Shown here: piece by piece, positions 1-7,295 of the stretch
Numbering within the stretch: the first letter of the stretch is position 1
Layout of the letters: each line of letters opens with the position of its first letter
Assembly (NCBI GenBank): GCA_035524955.1
Contig: DATLFG010000045.1
Span: forward strand, 33,018-97,017
DNA from: CAMLFJ01 sp035524955
Lineage (GTDB): Bacteria > Methylomirabilota > Methylomirabilia > Rokubacteriales > CSP1-6
Reading direction: 5' to 3'
DNA length: 64,000 nt
The notes under the pieces: generated by a model
Told to the model about the DNA's origin: nothing
Database searches by the model: none
The model's input: the letters and a program-made list of their open reading frames with translations, nothing else
Position numbers and translations under genes: made by a program

Positions 1-16
1 TCGGCACTACCGCGCG

Positions 17-198
17 TTATTCACGAACGGGACTCGACCGAAACCGGACGGGTGGCGCCGTGGGTGGCTCCCGTGCGGGCGGTGCTGCGTGGGCCCCCCG
101 AGTCCGGTACGCCGCTTTAACAATCGCGAATCTGGTGAATCGACGGATCCGACCGCACGGGAGCCGCCCACGGCGACAGGCCCCGTCCGCCTCACGCG
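17..198 (-). repeat. Dispersed repeat, long copy with internal hairpin
   Basis: Read on the minus strand, the two ends of this stretch match a shorter copy at 32362-32434: one end carries GCGGACGGGGCCTGTCGCC (172-198) and the other CCCGTCCGGT followed by TTCGTGAATA (17-55). Between them this copy holds an extra hairpin of about 20 bp arms (about 53-79 pairing with 151-175) around a loop of about 75 bases. A small open frame crosses it, but the same peptide start recurs only because the DNA repeats. No gene is apparent from 1 to 234. Function unknown; a non-autonomous mobile element or a structured RNA are both possible. Confidence 0.55.
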
Positions 199-234
199 CT
201 GCCCGTTGGCCCGATACATGGATAGGCCGGCCGG

Positions 235-753
235 CTAGGCGGGTTCGACGCCCACGATCTCGTTGAACCGGCCGAACCCGATGTAGAGCGTGGTGTGCGC
301 CACCAGCTCGATCACCTCGGCCTCGGAGAACTGGGCGCGCACCTCGGCCCAGAGCGCGTCGTCCACCTTCTGGTGATCCACCGCGAGCTTCTCCGCGAAG
401 CGGACGGCGGCCCGCTCGCGCGGGGTGAGGAGGGTCGAGGTCTCGTCGTCGATCGCGGCGATCTTGGCTTCGGTCGCCCCCGCATGCCGGGCCCCGGCAT
501 AGCGCACCTTGAGTCAGTAGCGGCAGGCGTTGAGCCCCGCGATCCTGATCCGCACCAGCTCGCGAATGACCGGATCGATGGTCCCCTCGCACGCGAGCGC
601 GCCCCGGAAGGCGGCGAGCGCCTTCACCACCGCGGGGTTCCGGGCATAGGTGCGCGTGCTCGCCGAGGTGCCGACCTGCTGCTCGGACTCCTCGCACATG
701 TGCCGGATCTCGTCGTCGAGCTCGTGGATCGGGAGCGGCTCCATCCTGGCCAT
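235..753 (-). CDS. AhpD-like / carboxymuconolactone decarboxylase family protein, probable selenoprotein (UGA at codon 80)
   Basis: A 172-residue AhpD/CMD-fold protein if the in-frame UGA at 514-516 is read as selenocysteine. The active-site segment reads LNACRYU, so the family CxxC motif becomes C77-R-Y-U80. Glu65 lies 12 residues before C77, the same spacing as Glu118-Cys130 in mycobacterial AhpD; U80 matches Cys133. The residue matching His137 is Arg84. Frame and family similarity continue without a break on both sides of the UGA (downstream: KVRYAGARHAG, later TPRERAAVRFAEKLA). ATG at 753 follows GGAGGAG. AhpD-type proteins act as thiol-dependent peroxidases or disulfide reductases. It is the last gene of a molybdenum-hydroxylase operon. 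Alternative: a nonsense mutation, but the hairpin after the UGA argues against that. Confidence 0.8.
478..504 (-). promoter_or_regulatory. Putative SECIS hairpin of the AhpD-like gene
   Basis: On the mRNA, CGC (504-502) pairs with GCG (483-481), U501 is bulged, AUGCCGG (500-494) pairs with CCGGCAU (490-484), and the loop is GGC (493-491). The loop starts 20 nt after the UGA. Bacterial SECIS elements sit immediately inside the reading frame, often have a bulged U in the stem and need G in the apical loop; all three are met. High GC makes hairpins common here, so this alone is moderate evidence. Confidence 0.6.
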
Positions 754-788
754 TTGACTCCTCCTTCGCTGAAAGACCACCCCTCGGG

Positions 789-1034
789 TTATCCCCCCGC
801 GATCTGCGGGAGGAGGAAGACCTCGCTGTCGGCGCGGATCGGCTCGAGCAGGGCGTCCTGGAAGATCTGGCCGTCGATGGCCACTGCGACCCCGCTCTCG
901 AGATGCGGCGCGAGCGCCGGATGGAGCTCGCCCAGCTGCCGGAAGAGCTGCTGGACGGACGTCGCCGAGAGATCGAACTCGGCGACACCCCCCGTCACCT
1001 GCGCGAGGTTGCCGACCAGCACCACTCGCGCCAT
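789..1034 (-). CDS. MoaD/ThiS-family sulfur-carrier-like protein
   Basis: An 81-residue protein with the beta-grasp pattern of small sulfur carriers, ending in PQIAGG. A C-terminal Gly-Gly is the site that is adenylated and thiocarboxylated in MoaD and ThiS. It lies between the molybdenum-binding subunit (12 bases upstream) and the AhpD-like gene (35 bases downstream), so it is probably co-transcribed with a molybdoenzyme. A role in supplying sulfur to the molybdenum cofactor is plausible inference. Some members of this family act in tungsten or other sulfur-transfer pathways, so the exact partner is unknown. Confidence 0.8.
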   Translation of the reverse strand: MARVVLVGNLAQVTGGVAEFDLSATSVQQLFRQLGELHPALAPHLESGVAVAIDGQIFQDALLEPIRADSEVFLLPQIAGG

Positions 1035-1045
1035 GTGCCCGCGGC

Positions 1046-3340
1046 TCAGGCCCGGTTGAGGCCCTTGTCCTTGAGCGCCTTGAGCACCTTCGGCGGCGAC
1101 ATCGGCAGCTCGGTGAAGCGGATCCCGGTGGCGTTCTCCATCGCGTTGGCGATGGCCCCGAGCGGCGGGACGATCGGCGTCTCGCCGACACCGCGCACAC
1201 CGTAGGGATGCTTCGGGTTGGCGACCTCGACCAGGATCGCGTCGATCATCGGCACGTCCGAGGCCACCGGCATGCGGTAGTCGAGGAAGCCCGCGTTCTG
1301 GAGCTTGCCGTCGTCCCCATAGACGTACTCTTCGTTGAGCGCCCAGCCGATGCCCTGCACCGCCCCGCCCTGGTACTGCCCCTCGACGTAGGCCGGATGC
1401 AGCGCCCGGCCCGCGTCCTGGGCCACCGTGTAGCGCAGGATGGTGGCGCGGCCGGTCTCCGGATCCACCTCGAGGTCCACCAGGTGCGTGCCGAAGCTCG
1501 GGCCCGCGCCCTGGGCGTTGATGCGGCCGACGCCGCCGATGGGCCCGCCGGTCTTGCCGGCGGTCTTGGCGAAGTCCGCGACGGTCATCGGCTTCACCTT
1601 CTCGCCGAGCGCGCCGAGCGGCCGCACCGCGCCGTCCTTGAACTCGACCTGGTCCGGCTTGGCCTCCCACAGCTTGCAGGCCCGCGCGCAGAGATCGGCC
1701 TTGATCTGCTTGGCCGCCTCCACGATGGCCATCGAGCCCGAGAAGGCCGAGCGGCTGCCGCCGGTGAGGAAGTTGAACCCGAGCGAGCCGGTGTCGCCGA
1801 TGATCGACCGCACCTTGTCGTAGGGCACCCCCAGCTCGTCCGCGACCACCGAGGTCAGCGAGGCGCGCAGCCCGCCGATGTCCGGCGTGCCCGCCATCAG
1901 CGAGATCGTGCCGTCCTCGTTGACGGTGAGCGAGACGGTGGTCTCGCCGCCGATGTTGAACCAGAAGCCGGAGGCGACCCCGCGGCCCTGCCACTTCCGG
2001 AGCGGCGTGTTCCAGTGCTCCGTCTTCTTGATCGCGTTCAGCGTCTCCTCGAGCCCGATGGGGCCGAACTTGGGGCCGTAGGCCGCCTTCGTGCCCTCGC
2101 GCGCCGCGTTCATCATCCGCAGCTCGATCGGGTCGAGGCCGAGCTTCTTGGCGATCTCGTCCACCACGCTCTCGACCGCGTACTCCGAGATCGGCGCGCC
2201 GGGCGCCCGGTAGGCGGCCACCTTCGGGCGATTGGACACCACGTCGTAGCCGATCACGTGCACGTTCTCGATGTCGTAGGGCGCGTAGGCGCACATGACA
2301 CCGGGCTGCACCGGCGAGCCCTGGAAGGCGCCCGCCTGGTACTTGAGCTCCGCGAACCCGGCCACGAACTTGCCGTCCTTGGTCGCGCCCATCTTGACCC
2401 GCACGGTGGCGCCGGAGGTCGGGCCCGAGGCCTTGAACACCTCCTCGCGCGACATGACCATCTTCACCGGGCGCTTGGCCTTCCGGGACAGCGCGATGGC
2501 GAGCGGCTCGAGGTAGACCACGGTCTTGCCGCCGAAGCCCCCGCCGATCTCGGTGGCGGTGACGCGGACCTTGCCCATGTCCAGCCCGAGCAGCCGGGCG
2601 CAGTGGGCCCGCACGATGAAGTGCCCCTGGGTGGTGGTCCAGAGCTCGGTGGCGCCGTCCTCGGAGACGGTGGCCAGCGCGGCGTGCGGCTCGATGTAGC
2701 CCTGGTGGACGGGCGCGGTCTTGAACTCGCGCTCGACGACGACGTCGGCCTTCTTGAAGCCGGCCTCCACGTCGCCCAGCTTGATCTCGACGCGCTTGGC
2801 GATGTTCGAGGGCTTGTCGGGCCTGGGCTCGACGCCGGCCGTGAAGAGATCGTCGTGGAGCAGCGGGGCGCCGGGCCGCATGGCTAGGACCACGTCGATG
2901 ACGTGGGGGAGCACCTCGTACGTCACGTCGATCAGCTTGAGCGCTTTCCGGGCGATGGCGGTGCTGGTCGCGGCCACCGCGGCCACCGGGTGCCCCTCGT
3001 ACAGGGCCTTCTCGCGGGCCATCACGTTCCGCACCACGTCCTTGTAGTTCATCATCATCTCGCCGGCCGGGATGAACTCCGACGGCTGGTCCGCGAAGTC
3101 GTCCCGGGTGATGATCGCCTTCACGCCGGGCAGCGCCAGGGCCTTCGACGTGTCGATCGCGATGATGCGCGCGTGGGGGTGCGGGCTCCGCAGCACGCGG
3201 CCGATGAGCTGGCCGGGCAGGTTGAAATCGGCGCCGAAGCGCGCGCGCCCGGTGACCTTGTCCATCCCGTCGGGGCGGACGGTGCGGGTGCCGACGTAGT
3301 GCTGCCCGTTCGTCCGGGAGTGTCCGTTCGTCTCGGCCAT
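1046..3340 (-). CDS. Xanthine dehydrogenase/aldehyde oxidase family molybdenum-binding subunit
   Basis: A 764-residue large subunit of a molybdenum hydroxylase (CoxL/XdhB-like). After a polar start (MAETNGHSRTNG) comes the domain opening GMDKVTGRARFGADF, then the substrate/MCD-binding domains with GGFGGKT near residue 265 and AYRAPGAP near 370. The latter differs from the AYRCSFR signature of true form-I CO dehydrogenase, so the substrate is more likely an aldehyde, purine, aromatic or other small molecule. The C-terminal GVGETP is near residue 725. It starts two bases after the 2Fe-2S subunit stop. The three subunits together form the classical Mo / 2Fe-2S / FAD enzyme in the cytoplasm. Confidence 0.93.
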   Translation of the reverse strand: MAETNGHSRTNGQHYVGTRTVRPDGMDKVTGRARFGADFNLPGQLIGRVLRSPHPHARIIAIDTSKALALPGVKAIITRDDFADQPSEFIPAGEMMMNYKDVVRNVMAREKALYEGHPVAAVAATSTAIARKALKLIDVTYEVLPHVIDVVLAMRPGAPLLHDDLFTAGVEPRPDKPSNIAKRVEIKLGDVEAGFKKADVVVEREFKTAPVHQGYIEPHAALATVSEDGATELWTTTQGHFIVRAHCARLLGLDMGKVRVTATEIGGGFGGKTVVYLEPLAIALSRKAKRPVKMVMSREEVFKASGPTSGATVRVKMGATKDGKFVAGFAELKYQAGAFQGSPVQPGVMCAYAPYDIENVHVIGYDVVSNRPKVAAYRAPGAPISEYAVESVVDEIAKKLGLDPIELRMMNAAREGTKAAYGPKFGPIGLEETLNAIKKTEHWNTPLRKWQGRGVASGFWFNIGGETTVSLTVNEDGTISLMAGTPDIGGLRASLTSVVADELGVPYDKVRSIIGDTGSLGFNFLTGGSRSAFSGSMAIVEAAKQIKADLCARACKLWEAKPDQVEFKDGAVRPLGALGEKVKPMTVADFAKTAGKTGGPIGGVGRINAQGAGPSFGTHLVDLEVDPETGRATILRYTVAQDAGRALHPAYVEGQYQGGAVQGIGWALNEEYVYGDDGKLQNAGFLDYRMPVASDVPMIDAILVEVANPKHPYGVRGVGETPIVPPLGAIANAMENATGIRFTELPMSPPKVLKALKDKGLNRA

Positions 3341-3342
3341 AT

Positions 3343-3819
3343 CTATCCCTTTCTCATCGCCGCGGCCGTGTCCATCACCGCGGTCACGATCTTGTCGTAC
3401 CCGGTGCACCGGCAGAGATTGCCGGCCAGCCAGAACCGCACCTCGTGCTCGCTCGGGTTCGGGTTCTGCTCGAGCAACGCCTTCGAGGCCACCAGGAAGC
3501 CCGGGGTGCAGATCCCGCACTGGAGCGCGGCCGCCTCCAGGAAGCGCCGCTGCAGGGGATGGAGCGCCTCGCCCTTGGCCATGCCCTCGATGGTCTCGAT
3601 CTTCCGGCCGCTCACCTCGCAACCGAGCACGAGGCAGGAGCAGACCAGCCGGCCGTCCAGCATCACGCTGCAGGCGCCGCAGTCGCCGGAGGAGCAGCCT
3701 TCCTTGCTGCCGGTCAGGTCGAGCGTGTCGCGGAGCACGTCGAGGAGCGTGTCCTCCGTCTCGCACAGGAACTCCACCGGGTCGCCGTTCACCGTCGCTT
3801 CGATGTGGTGCTTGGCCAT
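3343..3819 (-). CDS. (2Fe-2S)-binding subunit of molybdenum hydroxylase
   Basis: A 158-residue CoxS/XdhC-type small subunit. The N-terminal plant-ferredoxin cluster is seen in KEGCSSGDCGACSVMLDG with the following CSCLVL cysteine. The C-terminal helical cluster domain shows QCGICTPGF and NLCRCTGYDKI. Length is normal for the family. Its ATG overlaps the stop codon of the FAD subunit and it is followed by the Mo subunit, giving gene order FAD, FeS, Mo as in cox-type operons. It passes electrons from the molybdopterin to the flavin subunit. Confidence 0.95.
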   Translation of the reverse strand: MAKHHIEATVNGDPVEFLCETEDTLLDVLRDTLDLTGSKEGCSSGDCGACSVMLDGRLVCSCLVLGCEVSGRKIETIEGMAKGEALHPLQRRFLEAAALQCGICTPGFLVASKALLEQNPNPSEHEVRFWLAGNLCRCTGYDKIVTAVMDTAAAMRKG

Positions 3820-4679
3820 CAGTTCGCCCTCGCTCGGTCCAGCGCGATCAGGGCGGTCCGCCGGGCCAGCACGGCCGCCACGTCGGTCCGGAATTCGATG
3901 GTGCCTCGCTTGTCGTCGATCGGCCGGCAGGCCGCCCGCGCGGCCGCCTCGAGCCGGTCCTGCGCCGCTCGGTCGAGCCGGCTGCCGATGATCGCCTGGG
4001 CTGCCTCGGAAACGAGCAGCACCCGCGCGGCCACCGCGCCCAGGCTCACCCGGGCCGCGGTGATGGTCCCGCCGGCATCGAGAGTCAAGCTTACCCCCGC
4101 CCCCACCACCGCGATATCCATTTCAGTGCGCGGGATGAAACGGAGGTAGGCGTCGCTCGAGCGCGCGGGCCGGGGCGGCAACAGGAAGGATACGACGATC
4201 TCCCCCTTGGTCAGCGCCAGCTTGCGGGGCCCGAGCATGACGTCCTCGACCGGCAGGTCGCGCCGGCCCTTGGGCCCGGCCAGCGTCGCCACCGCGCCCG
4301 CCGCGATCAGCGCGGGCACGCTGTCGGCGGCCGGCGAGCCGTTGCAGAGGTTGCCACCCAGCGTGGCGCGGCCCTGCACCTGGGTGGAGCCGATGAGGTT
4401 GGCCGCCTCCACCACCCCCGGCCACACCCGCTTGAGCCGGGCGTGCTCCTTCAGCTCCGCCCCCGTCACCGCGGCCCCGATGCGCCAGCCGCCCTGATCC
4501 TCGGTGACCGTCCGGGTCTCCGGGATCTTCTTGATGTCCACGATCAGCCCGGGGTCGACCACGTCGGCGCGCATCTGCACCAGGAGGTCCGTCCCCCCGG
4601 CCAGCACCCGCGCCTCGCCCTTGGCTTCCGCGAGAAGGGCCACGGCCCCCTCCAGTGACTCCGGTGCTTCGTATCGCAT
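3819..4679 (-). CDS. FAD-binding subunit of molybdenum hydroxylase
   Basis: A 286-residue CoxM/XdhF-like medium subunit, first gene of the operon. It begins MRYEAPESLEGAVALL and has the two FAD-binding motifs ARVLAGGTDLLVQMR (about residues 23-37) and TLGGNLCNGSPAADS (about 105-119). It oxidises the reduced FeS clusters and hands electrons to NAD or a quinone. Stop and next start overlap (TGATG). The 148 bases upstream (4680-4827) hold no gene that I recognise and are the likely promoter region of this minus-strand operon. Confidence 0.93.
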   Translation of the reverse strand: MRYEAPESLEGAVALLAEAKGEARVLAGGTDLLVQMRADVVDPGLIVDIKKIPETRTVTEDQGGWRIGAAVTGAELKEHARLKRVWPGVVEAANLIGSTQVQGRATLGGNLCNGSPAADSVPALIAAGAVATLAGPKGRRDLPVEDVMLGPRKLALTKGEIVVSFLLPPRPARSSDAYLRFIPRTEMDIAVVGAGVSLTLDAGGTITAARVSLGAVAARVLLVSEAAQAIIGSRLDRAAQDRLEAAARAACRPIDDKRGTIEFRTDVAAVLARRTALIALDRARAN

Positions 4680-4827
4680 CGTCTACGGTCTCCTATATGC
4701 TCGGTCCAGCATCATGGCCCGGCCTCGGGGCAGACCACGGCAAACCGGTCGGCGGGCAGGTCGAGGGAGTGTCAAGGCACCAAGCATGATAGTGCAGCGC
4801 GTCCGCGAGCACAAACCCCCCGCCCCC

Positions 4828-5514
4828 TCACTCGCTCAGGTAGCGGTCGAGGATGGCGCGGAACCCGTCGGGCATGACCACGCCCCCCAGCAGCTCGCTC
4901 GTCTCCACGAAATAGGTCCGGCCGACGGAGGTGCCGTCCTGGAGCCACAGCGTGAGCCGGTGACGCGTCTCGCCCGCCGCGTGCGCGACCGGCCGGCGCA
5001 CCGGGGCGTGGACGATCAGGTCGACGAGGGCGTCGACGTCCTCGCGAGCCCGGATCGTCACGGGGGGGCGATCCTCCGCCGCGCTCGGTTGCACGTCGAT
5101 CGCCCGCACCTTGCCCGCGATGTCGAAGAGGTCGGCGCCGACCCGGGCCCGCGGATTGCGCCAGGCCTGGTAGAGGAAGATCCGGCCCCGCCAGACCGCG
5201 GCGAGCCGGAACTCGGTCGCGTACCCGCGCACCGCGTAGAGCCGGGTGCCGGCCGGCATGAAGGCGGCGCCCGCGTCGACGCCGTACGGGCAGCCGCGGA
5301 CGTCCTCGCCGAGCGAGCAGCCGATGGTGGCGAACTCCATCCCGAGGTCATCCGCCGACAGGGTCCGGCCCGGCTCCTCGGCCCAGCGGATGTAGTCGAT
5401 GCCGTCGAACGAGACGAAGTCGAGGAGGGGGGACGCGTCCGCCCCGCCGGCGGCCGCGAGCACCCCGAGCGCGAGGGCCAGCGCGAACGGGTCGAGGCGT
5501 CTCCGGCGCGTCAC
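4828..5514 (-). CDS. Secreted protein of unknown function
   Basis: A 228-residue protein starting at GTG 5514, whose start overlaps the stop of the upstream CoA-transferase (GTGA). RRRRLDP followed by a hydrophobic run ALALALGVLAAAGG and ADA-S forms a clear Sec signal peptide with cleavage near residue 26. The mature part starts LLDFVSFDGIDYIRW and has two cysteines close together (IGCSLGEDVRGC) that could form a disulfide, and a region resembling a beta-rich secreted domain. I do not recognise the family. Translational coupling to a cytoplasmic CoA-transferase is odd for an exported protein. Confidence 0.75.
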   Translation of the reverse strand: MTRRRRLDPFALALALGVLAAAGGADASPLLDFVSFDGIDYIRWAEEPGRTLSADDLGMEFATIGCSLGEDVRGCPYGVDAGAAFMPAGTRLYAVRGYATEFRLAAVWRGRIFLYQAWRNPRARVGADLFDIAGKVRAIDVQPSAAEDRPPVTIRAREDVDALVDLIVHAPVRRPVAHAAGETRHRLTLWLQDGTSVGRTYFVETSELLGGVVMPDGFRAILDRYLSE

Positions 5515-6899
5515 GCGGGCCAGCCCGCCTCGTGCGTCCCCGCCGGGACCGGCGGGCTCGCCCAGAACGGCGGCGTCTCGGACAGGCGCGCGGTGGGCGC
5601 GACGTGGGTGAGCCGCCCGAACGGGCTCTCGCAGGTCGCGAGCAGATCCTCGACGTCGGCCGCCGCCTGGTCGGCCATCTGCCGTCCCGCGACCCGCCCG
5701 AGCGCATCGACCCAGCGCCCGGTCTGCACGAGCGAGACGCGCACGAGATAGCTCCCGCCCTCCCGGGCGCGGCGCGCGAGGGCCACGAGCGCGCCGAGCG
5801 CGGCCAGGTATCCGGTGGCGTGATCCACGACCTGGGCGGGCAGATGCTGCGGGCGACCGAGCCCGCCGCCCATTCCCTGCTCGTGGGCCAGCCCGCTCAC
5901 CGACTGGATCAGCGTCTCGAACCCGCGCCGCTCGCGCCACGGCCCCGCGTGGCCGTAGGCGGAGAGCGTGACGTAGACGATCCCCGGCCGCCGCCGCGCG
6001 ACCTCCTCGGGGGCAAAGCCGAGCCGCGCGAGCGCGCCGGGGCGGTAGGACTGGCAGAAGACGTCGGCGCGCCCGATCAGCGCCCGCAGGCGGTCGGCGT
6101 CGGCGGCCCGGCGCAGGTCGAGCGAGGCGGAGCGCTTGCCGAGCCCGAAGTCGATGACGTGCGACGGCAGGTTCGGCAGGTGCGGGGCGGACACGAGCAG
6201 CACGTCCGCCCCGTGCGAGGCCAGCGTCCGCCCGCCCTCGGGGCCCGCGATGACGCGCGTGAGGTCGAGCACGCGCACGCCGGAGAGCGGCCGGTCCCCG
6301 CCGCCGAAGGGCTCGGGCGCCGACTCCCCGATGCGGACGATCTCGAGCAGCGGCAGCTCGGCCACCGCGCGCGCGTGCGCATGCGCGAGCCACTCCTCCC
6401 GCGGGCGCACCATGCCCGCGGGGAGCCCGGCCGCGTTCAGCGCGTCCTCGAGGTCCTGTGCCTTCCATTTGGCCACCGCCGCGGCCATCGACTCCCGTGT
6501 CTCCTCGCACCCGAGGAACTTCACGTGGCCCGCGTGGTGATGCGGCATATTGGCGTGGATCTGGATGAAGCGCCCATCGCCGGTGGGATAGAAGCCGAAC
6601 AGCGGGCTACGCCCGTCGGGCGCCGGCCCCCCGTTCACGCGCAGGTACCGCTCGCTGCGGAACGCCGCGATGGCCGCCCGCATCTCGACGGCGACCGATT
6701 GCGCCCGCCCGGTCCGCAGCCGCCAGATCTCACTCGCCGCCAGCCCGGTCGCCGCGATCACCGCAGCCGCCGCCGTCCCGATCCGCACATCGGTCGGCAG
6801 CATCGGATCATCCCCGCTCAGGGTCACCCGCTCGAGCGCCCCCGCCTCCCCACCCGCATCCGCCCAGATCTGCCGAAGTGCCTGCCGCGACGTCGTCAT
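5511..6899 (-). CDS. CaiB/BaiF (family III) CoA-transferase family protein
   Basis: A 462-residue family III CoA-transferase, somewhat long for the family because an N-terminal segment (about 150 residues) precedes the main core. The core is recognisable at GVRVLDLTRVIAGP (about residue 203), GADVLLVSAPHLPNLP, RADVFCQSYRPGALARLG and VDHATGYLAALGALVAL, where the Asp is in the position of the catalytic Asp of formyl-CoA transferase. Such enzymes move CoA between carboxylic acids through an aspartyl-CoA thioester; the acid cannot be told from sequence. The first codons (MTTSRQALRQIW) sit at the edge of a repeat whose second copy, near 7110, carries a degenerate duplicate of the same start. Confidence 0.85.
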   Translation of the reverse strand: MTTSRQALRQIWADAGGEAGALERVTLSGDDPMLPTDVRIGTAAAAVIAATGLAASEIWRLRTGRAQSVAVEMRAAIAAFRSERYLRVNGGPAPDGRSPLFGFYPTGDGRFIQIHANMPHHHAGHVKFLGCEETRESMAAAVAKWKAQDLEDALNAAGLPAGMVRPREEWLAHAHARAVAELPLLEIVRIGESAPEPFGGGDRPLSGVRVLDLTRVIAGPEGGRTLASHGADVLLVSAPHLPNLPSHVIDFGLGKRSASLDLRRAADADRLRALIGRADVFCQSYRPGALARLGFAPEEVARRRPGIVYVTLSAYGHAGPWRERRGFETLIQSVSGLAHEQGMGGGLGRPQHLPAQVVDHATGYLAALGALVALARRAREGGSYLVRVSLVQTGRWVDALGRVAGRQMADQAAADVEDLLATCESPFGRLTHVAPTARLSETPPFWASPPVPAGTHEAGWPA

Positions 6900-7070
6900 G
6901 GAAGAACCTCGCGTGAGGTGGGGCGGCGCGCCGGGGGTGGTGGGTGGGTCGGGTGACCCGTTCCTGCCAAGCGAACCAAGGCCGCCGACAACCGAGATTG
7001 GGAACTACTGGCCGGGCCGCCGGAGCACAGCGGGTCGTGGTCAGAGACCCACCCCCCGCCCCCGGCGACC
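6900..7070 (-). repeat. Inverted-repeat element, copy 1
   Basis: An element of about 170 bp with imperfect terminal inverted repeats of about 30 bp. The left end contains GGTGGGTGGGTCGGGTGACC and the right end GGTCAGAGACCCACC followed by CCGCCCCCGGCGACC. The centre carries the conserved islands GCGAACCAAGGCCG and GATTGGGAACT. A second direct copy follows at 7109-7280 and a third, inverted copy lies at 62916-63093. It abuts the ATG of the CoA-transferase, so on the minus strand it would form that gene's leader. No transposase is encoded; a MITE-like element or a structured leader RNA are the main options. Confidence 0.75.
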
Positions 7071-7108
7071 CCCCACACCTCCGCAAGCGCCTCGCACGGT
7101 GTCGTCAC

Positions 7109-7280
7109 GGAACAACCTCGCGCGAGGTGGGCCGGGGCGTCGGGGGTGGGGGGTGGGTCGGGTGACCCGTTCCCGCCGAGCGAACGAAGGCCGCCGCCCG
7201 CCCAGATTGGGAACTCCTCCCGGGGCAGCCGAAGAAAAGCGGGTCGTGGTCAGAGACCCACCCCCCGCCCCCGGCGACCC
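7109..7280 (-). repeat. Inverted-repeat element, copy 2
   Basis: Direct repeat of the element at 6900-7070 with the same ends (GGGTGGGTCGGGTGACC and GGTCAGAGACCCACC) and the same internal islands GCGAACGAAGGCCG and GATTGGGAACT. The 40 bases between the copies (7070-7108) resemble the first codons of the CoA-transferase gene: a minus-strand frame starting at 7108 reads MTTPCEALAEVW against MTTSRQALRQIW. The duplication therefore included the junction of element and gene start. Confidence 0.75.
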
Positions 7281-7295
7281 GGCCCACCGTGGGCA

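Noticed and set aside
7..219. Small minus-strand open frame (70 codons) at the window start
   Set aside because: It is produced by the dispersed repeat and its hairpin; the same peptide start recurs at 32350 only because the DNA is repeated.
1208..2887. Long plus-strand open frame opposite the Mo subunit
   Set aside because: Antisense shadow caused by high third-position GC; Arg/His/Leu-rich with no domain, while the opposite frame is a clear enzyme.
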